A stretch of 64,000 bases of DNA from Druceiella hillmani (lineage: Eukaryota; Arthropoda; Insecta; Lepidoptera; Hepialidae), in contig JAYKKI010000061.1 of the NCBI GenBank assembly GCA_039881145.1, positions 8,380,001 through 8,444,000 on the forward strand, written 5' to 3'. Position 1 is the stretch's first letter; the number at the start of each line of letters is the position of its first letter. The notes beneath the pieces are model-generated. The model saw nothing but the letters and a program-made list of their open reading frames with translations, did not search any database and was not told the origin of the DNA. The position numbers and the translations under genes were made by a program. Positions 57,718 to 64,000 of this stretch are shown here, piece after piece.

Positions 57718-60386
57718 ATTGCTTAAAAATAGCTCTATGGAATGCCAATGGGCTGCTACAACACACCCTTGAGGTTCAATCGTATTTGCAGACACATAAT
57801 ATTGATATCTTGCTAGTCTCTGAAACCCACTTTACAAAAAAGAGTTATTTCCAAATACAAAACTATAAGACTTACCACACAATGCACCCTGATGGAACTG
57901 CACATGGGGGGAGTGCAATAATTATAAAAAATAATATTAAGCATTACGAAACAGTACAATATTGTACTGAAGAGATCCAAGCAACAAATGTGCGAATCGA
58001 AGACTGGGTAGGATCTTTTGTAATATCGGCTGTCTACAGCCCACCGAAACATAAACTTAAGGAAGCAGATTATGTAAGGTTTCTCGCCACACTGGGCCAC
58101 CGATTCGTTGCTGGTGGAGATTATAATGCAAAACATCATTACTGGGGCTCGCGTACAGTAACAACAAAGGGACGGCAACTAAAAATGTCAATTGACAAAC
58201 TAAATCTTAGTGTTGTCTCGCCTTGGCAACCCACTTACTGGCCCACTGATAGAAGAAAAATACCAGATGTGATAGATTTCTTCATAACCAAAGGATTCCC
58301 TAGCAGCTTTATCACAAGTAGAACTAGGCTAGATTTGTCTTCTGATCATTCACCTGTAGAAATGACCCTCAAAAGGTCCATCATATTAGCTCCAAAACCA
58401 TGTAAGCTGCACACACGCAAAACTGACTGGGATCTCTTTAGGCAATTAATGGCTCAATGCCTGGACGAGTCACTACCTATGAAAACCGAAGAGAACATAA
58501 TGGAAGCTGTTGAACACCTCAACTATTGTGTACAAAGGTCTGCCTGGGCTGCTACCCCAACACTTACAGACACAAACCGTAAACTCGAATGTCCTCTGTC
58601 TATTCGTGAACTCCTGACTGAAAAACATAGTGCTAGAAAAAAATGGCAACAGTCTCGACATGCATCAGATAAAAAACATCTAAACTATTTGCAATCTAAG
58701 CTAAAATCAGCACTTAGCGATAACAAGAACGAAGGAATACAATCCTTCTTAAAAAGTCTAGACTTGACATCGGCTACTGATTACTCACTGTGGAAAGTCA
58801 CAAAAAATATGAAACGTCCAGCCTTAAACCAACCCCCTCTACGCAAAGAGAACAATGAATGGGCAGCCAGTGAAGCGGAAAAAGCAGTTACATTCGCCGA
58901 ACACTTAAAAAGCGTCTTTGTACCAAACCCCGATATAAATTCCCCCAAAACGCAAGAAGTGTCAACTTTTCTGAATCAATGCCACCAACTCGATCCCCCT
59001 ATTTCGAATTTCACTAAGAGAGAAATAAAAGCTGTTATTGATACACTTGATATCAACAAGGCACCTGGCTATGACCTAATAACTGCCAAAATTCTAAGAG
59101 AGCTCCCAGAGGAAGGAATTTCATTCCTCACAATCCTGTACAATGCAATCGTACGTACGTGTTCGATTCCTCCCCAGTGGAAAGTGGCTCAAATAATAAT
59201 GGTCCTCAAGCCTGGCAAAAATGCTGTTGATGTGAAATCTTACAGACCTACTAGCTTGCTACCAATTACTTGCAAGGTTATGGAAATTTTATTTCTGCGA
59301 AGATTAATGCCACATATCTATGATAATAATCTACTGCCTGATCACCAGTTTGGCTTTCGTCAGAGACATGGAACCATTGAGCAGTTCCATCGATTGGTCA
59401 AAAATATCCATAATGCCTAATAGTCAAACCAATATAGTTCTGCATCTTTCTTGGACATATCCCAGGCATTTGATCGGGTATGGCACGAGGGACTGCTGTT
59501 TAAAATTAAAAAGAACCTACCCATAAATTAGTACAACTTCATTAGATCATATCTACACAACAGACACTTCTACGTTAAACAGGGAACTGAAACTACGTCC
59601 CTCTATCCGATCCAAGCAGGTGTTCCCCAGGGAAGCGTTATGGGCCCAATACTGTACCTGCTCTATACAGCTGACCTCCCAGTCACAGAAGGTCTTGTTA
59701 CGGGCACTTTTGCTGATGACACAGCAATTCTCGCAGCAGACCACCGACCAGACATAGCCTCACGAAAACTCCAAACAAGCCTTGACCAAATATCACAGTG
59801 GCTGCAAGATTGGCGAATCAAAGTTAACGAAATCAAATCAATACAAGTTACTTTTACTACCAAACGAGATACGTGTCCGGCAGTAAACCTAAATGGAGTA
59901 CAGTTACCGCAAGCTGATTACGCGAAATACCTTGGCGTGTATCTCGACAGACGTCTGACATGGTCCAAACACATCCTGACCAAACGATGTGCAGCGGGCC
60001 AAAAAGTGCGAAACATGTACTGGCTCCTTAACAAAAACTCTCAATTGTCGCTCGAAAATAAACTATTAATTTATAAATGCACGATCAAGCCTATATGGAC
60101 TTATGGCCTACAACTGTGGGGAACCGCGGCAAAATCAAATATTGAAATACTACAAAGGTTTCAATCAAAAACGCTTAGAATGATAGCTGGTGCACCCTGG
60201 TATGTCACAAACAACAGACTCCATTTGGAGCTTGGCATAAAATTGGTCCAAGAAGAAATCTCAGAGATGATAAAGTCATACAGAGACCGAATCGCTAATC
60301 ATCCCAATCCACTGGCTATAAACCTGATGAACCCAATAATGGCACCCAGAAGGCTTAAGAAAAAACTTCCCCAAGACCTTATATAG
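57630..60386 (+). pseudogene. jockey ORF2, endonuclease and reverse transcriptase, three internal stops
   Basis: A single frame opens after TGA 57627 and runs to TAG 60384. The endonuclease starts at about 57723 (LKIALWNANGLLQH) with SETHFT, VAGGDYNAKH and SSDHSPVEM, all expected catalytic blocks. RT follows: INKAPGYDLITAKIL, QWKVAQIIMVLKPGKN, SYRPTSLLP, DHQFGFRQRHGT, FLDISQAFDRVW, AGVPQGSVMGPILY, FADDTAIL and KYLGVYLDRRLTW. No RNase H. No ATG precedes the endonuclease in this frame, so translation would need re-initiation or the start is mutated. Stops at 59418, 59421 and 59529 fall around RT motif A (FLDISQAFD). All active-site Asp residues remain. Confidence 0.92.
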
Positions 60387-60507
60387 GGGCAAAATGAAAT
60401 GAGTTCAAAAGGACGAACTCAGTACAAGATATGCTAACATACGCACCAATTGCTGAATGTCTCAAATGACAGATTGCAATAATAATAAAAAAAAAAAAAG
60501 AAGAAAA

Positions 60508-60519
60508 ACTTTACAGTCT
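60508..60519 (+). repeat. right target-site duplication of jockey element
   Basis: ACTTTACAGTCT immediately after the A-rich tail; identical to 55729-55740. Confidence 0.92.
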
Positions 60520-62882
60520 GTCGTGCGTACTGAACGCACTGTACTCCTTAGAAGTGGCAGCGAGCAGAACTTTTTGCCAAGACATGGAAAAGAATGCTTA
60601 ACAAAATTGTAAAGTACCAAAGAAAGTTACCGAATTTACTTCAACTAAGCGTAAACAAACTAGGTTAAATGAATGATTTGAGCAAGATACTAATCGAGTT
60701 TGATTTGACACATGTTTGTGAAGATTTAAGTAGAGACGAACAAAAAAAATGACGCGTACAAAGTCTTATTTGCTTTATTAAAAACTTATTTATTCGAAAT
60801 AAAAAAAAAGTTCAATTTTAGTTTTCGACATAATGTTTTTCTTTATTTGTTTTCTAGATAACATTTTTAAAGTTTACCAATCCAGTCACACCCCACTATG
60901 CTACGGTTCTACAGCTGAGAGCTTTTTATTCAAATTTGCAACCTGGAATAAAAACATTTTTTTTCTTTATAGAATACCTTGAGATTTACAGAGTGAAAGC
61001 AAAAAATATGATTTTTTGGAAGAATGAAACGTGATAGAACTATTTTTTTGTTCAAAAATTGATTAGAAAAAAGTTTACAATGTACTATAAAATCCCTACG
61101 TATTTTCATGATATAATTTGATTTCAAAGCTACAATGAACATTTGCCTACAATGAACACAACCAGTGAATCATTGAATATCTATCTATTATGGTCCGTTT
61201 AAAAAATGCAGTTCTGAGATAAAAGCATTGAAGTTTTACATAACATTTTATAAAAAAATGTCTTTACTATTCCCAAAAGAATTTTTGTTACAACAGTGCA
61301 TCATACGAAAACTCAATGAATCAAACGTGGATCACGTTGCAGGGAACTTACCTGTATTACATGAAAAAATTATTTAAAACTTTTGTCTCCCATTTAACTT
61401 ATCGTACCCTATTTTCTGAAGGTGTAATTTAAGCTAAACAAGAAATATTGAATTTTTTAAAAGTCTAAAATGGTGATGAATATTAAGAAGGGGAAATATA
61501 TTCTTAATACTTGTAATATTGAAGTAAGTTCTCTCATGAGGATAGTCTTGATCAGCTTTGTACAATAGTTGTACAAAATTCAGACTTGTGCCGCCTAATT
61601 AAATCTAAAATACGATTACGTACTAAAAATTGACATCCACATTTGAATTAGGACATGATGAAATTACATCCCCTCTTTCGTTTGCTTAGCCTCAATGATC
61701 CAGCCACAAGCACCTCTGATAATTGTCAGCTGGTCACTAATATTTTTGGACCTTTAGTTAATTTAATTTACACCAATTCTCAGTTGCCACTTCATATTAT
61801 TATTTAGGCACGATGTCTCTCCAACCTAGGGTTATAAATTAGAAATAATTTTCTTCAATAGAATTTTTTTTTAATTGAATTACTTCATAAAACAATAAAA
61901 AATCCAAGAGCTAGACATCATGATTTGTACAGCACGTTACCTCCCTTAAGTTTACTCTCTGAATTATGCCAAAAAGTTGCAAATTGCATATGTGACTTGA
62001 TTTGTTAAAAGTGTTGAAGAATACAATACACATTTCCAAATTTTGTTCTACCGCACTTTACCTTATGTTTATATTAATTTGAGTCAATTTTTTTAACATA
62101 ATATAATAAGAATTGTTCCGTATTCATTTTTGTTAAATTGGATGTTTTCTTAAATGATATGTAGCTGTTTTGAATGACAATTTAGTTTTGGACAATTTAG
62201 TAAAACAATCACTCAAGTCTGTAAAATATTCTTATAGAGCATTAGACTTTCTTGTGGACATAATGACGACAGTAGAATTTAACCTTATTAAAAGTTAGTT
62301 TTTTTGTTAAGTTACGTTCAACTGTGCCAATGGAAAAAAGAATCATTATTAGACGAAGAATCATTAGACGAAACGAGCATCGTATTTAAAATCCTTATTT
62401 TAAAATACTCGTTTTTGTCGTATTGAGTAAATATTTGTCAACAAACTGCGAGTGTAAAGCTAATACTTAATGTCATGAGTTAAACGAGTATACAAGTATT
62501 TAAATATTCAGTTTGTCCCTTATTCCATATACGTTTTAATTATTCTCTCATCTCATCTCTACTGCAAACGTCACGCGAGAGGTCGCCCCCACTGCCACGA
62601 TAAGCGATACGAAATGTTTTTAACGATTTTGTTGTAATTTTAGCTACTAATGTATTGATTATTTATACTTATTGCATATGCGAATTTGATTAACATAGTC
62701 TCCTATAAGTCTATTTTAAGCTATTACATAGTTTTTTATTGATTATTAAAAGTTTTTTCGATGTCAGCCATTTTGATTTTAATGGTCAGTTTCGGATAAT
62801 TGGGAACGATTTGTGGGAGGGTAATTAAAATTGTGCCCAATTACCGCGTTGCATAACATTTTGTACAACAAGACTTGTTTCA
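60520..62882. other. AT-rich spacer
   Basis: No gene recognised. A small GC-richer patch (GTCACGCGAGAGGTCGCCCC, about 62570) has no convincing frame. Confidence 0.5.
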
Positions 62883-63210
62883 GATGCCACGAAAATATAT
62901 AATAAAGACCAGCCGCGGCTATTGAAAAAGGCTGTGGAAAAGCTCAGACGAGCTGTTGATGATGTCAAAAATAAACGGCTTACATATGAACAGGCTTCAC
63001 TACAGTATTCAGTTCCAAAGTCTATAATATATAAACAGACAAAACTTGGAGTTTCCAACTCGCCACAAAAAGGTCGACATACTGTAGGTATTCTCTAAAG
63101 GACAGGAAGATGAGTTACTAAAACCGATATTGGATGATTGCAAAATAGTTTATGGTATAACCCCGACAATATTATGGAAAATTGCTTATAAACTTGCTGG
63201 AGGAAATTAG
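62883..63210 (+). pseudogene. pogo/psq-type transposase N-terminal relic
   Basis: ATG at 62884 reads MPRKYIIKTSRGY. A frameshift leads to AVEKLRRAVDDVKNKRLTYE, then QASLQYSVPKSIIYKQ, the psq/CENP-B type helix-turn-helix of pogo-like transposases (cf. YGVPKSTL). Another shift gives FSKGQEDELLKPILDDCK, GITPTILWKIAYKLA, the second helix-turn-helix region. The DDE catalytic domain is absent. Confidence 0.65.
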
Positions 63211-63354
63211 ATTTTATGTAACAAATGGAATAAATATTATTTACGATTTATGTATTGTTTTCAAATTACTCGTTTCAACAAAACAAAACAAATCCTTTAT
63301 TGACAATAATTCAACTGGCGATATCCTTTATTTAACAAAAGTTACAAAAGAAAA

Positions 63355-63990
63355 AAGAAAATAGGTATAGAGTCCTTTTGCCGACATAACTGCTGCAATT
63401 CTTCATTGCATACCCTGAATGAGGCTTTTAATGGTTTCTTGGGGAATACGCCAGATGTAATATCTGTTTTTAGCTTTTGGCTGTTCGAGGAAACTAGATG
63501 TATAGCTCTAATAAACCGTTTAGAATGTAACACAAAACTCAAAAGGGTTGATGTAGGGACTTTGTGCTGGGAAACACGAATTAGGAATTAGGATTTTCCT
63601 TATGTATTCTTTCGAGAGAGCCATTTTCAACAAAGGCTAACTCCGTATGATGTTCAGAAGTTATGCTTGCACAAAAGATAACGGAGCCTCTGCTGAAAGC
63701 CGTAATCTCTTTAAAACATACGGTAGCTTAACGTTTTCGAGGTCTTCTGAGCGCTTTGTCACTTCAATTCAGACCAAATAAAGAGATTTGGCTACATCAG
63801 AAAATAAAACTTTTTCCTTCCACGTAGGTCTATATCTCATAATTTTAGGCAAACTTCAACTTTGAAAGACGGTGCCCACGGTCTTCGGTATCAAAGATAT
63901 CAACTTCTAGAAGTCTCTCTAGGGTGTCCGTATTCCACAGGTCTCCTTTTTCGAGATTGATTTTGATGTGATTTCCGATTTCATAAAGCT
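63355..63990 (-). pseudogene. Tc1-type transposase C-terminal relic
   Basis: Minus strand reads RPTWKEKVLFSDVAKS (cf. WxxVLWSDESKF) near 63830-63780, PAQSPYINPFE (cf. PAQSPDLNPIE) near 63570, and WRIPQETIKSLIQGMQ then RIAAVMSAKGLYTY near 63450-63370, matching the order of Tc1 transposases. Several stops and shifts; the N-terminal part may lie beyond the right edge. Confidence 0.6.
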
Positions 63991-64000
63991 TGGTTCACAA

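Larger units (their letters stand above)
55741..60507 (+). mobile_element. full-length jockey-clade non-LTR retrotransposon, 4767 bp
   Basis: Flanked by the perfect 12-bp duplication ACTTTACAGTCT. Structure: GC-rich 5' UTR (55741-56385), ORF1 gag-like, overlapping ORF2 with endonuclease and reverse transcriptase, short 3' UTR and an A-rich tail (about 60481-60507). Structural completeness and exact duplication imply a recent insertion by target-primed reverse transcription. Both ORFs keep one reading frame throughout but contain five stop codons in total: TGA 56671, TAG 57187, TAA 59418, TAG 59421 and TAG 59529. It is not the source of the intron 6 copy, which differs widely in protein sequence. 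Confidence 0.93.

Noticed and set aside
63182..63591. Plus- and minus-strand ORFs at the right edge
   Set aside because: Chance frames over decayed Tc1 and pogo relics; the homologous reading is split across frames.

Overview
This is nuclear DNA from an animal, most likely an insect. It is AT-rich, has GT-AG introns and long (AT)n microsatellites, and carries a typical arthropod mix of jockey, Helitron, hAT, piggyBac, pogo and Tc1 relics. The order cannot be fixed from sequence alone; Lepidoptera is plausible but unproven. No prokaryotic, phage or CRISPR features were seen.

Layout. (1) At 0.47-0.58 kb, minus strand, lies the first coding exon of a small basic protein resembling the ribosome-biogenesis factor RBIS (C8orf59); the rest lies off the left edge. 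(2) At 1.98-6.77 kb, minus strand, is a two- or three-exon gene for a secreted, proline- and histidine-rich protein of about 1005 residues. Its signal peptide begins in a 12-nt coding exon. (3) From 7 to 26.5 kb is repeat-rich spacer: a long inverted repeat, a decayed minisatellite, a LINE reverse-transcriptase scrap, a pyrimidine-rich non-autonomous Helitron-like element, a decayed transposase-like gene, and a nearly complete but dead autonomous Helitron. (4) A hAT-type element with an exact 8-bp target duplication ends 165 bp before the start codon of the next gene. (5) At 27.4-41.3 kb, plus strand, is the main gene, the CXXC1/CFP1 orthologue (COMPASS/SET1 subunit), in nine coding exons with every junction in frame. 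Its 7.9-kb intron 6 holds a Helitron tail and a 5'-truncated, internally deleted jockey element, both antisense. (6) From 41.4 to 55.7 kb is mostly empty spacer with a piggyBac relic and a few orphan fragments. (7) At 55.74-60.51 kb is a full-length 4.77-kb jockey-clade retrotransposon with a perfect 12-bp target duplication. Both ORFs stay in frame apart from five stop codons. (8) The right edge holds pogo-like and Tc1-like relics.

Only the RBIS-like exon, the secreted-protein gene and CFP1 look like host genes. Most track ORFs elsewhere are shadows or relic frames. I found no new multi-gene system. The observations most worth checking are the altered CpG-reading loop of the CFP1 CXXC domain, its unusual C terminus with a nearby poly(A) signal, the hAT insertion at its 5' end, the jockey copy broken only by stops, and the Helitron-like element filled with about 850 bp of pyrimidine-rich repeat.
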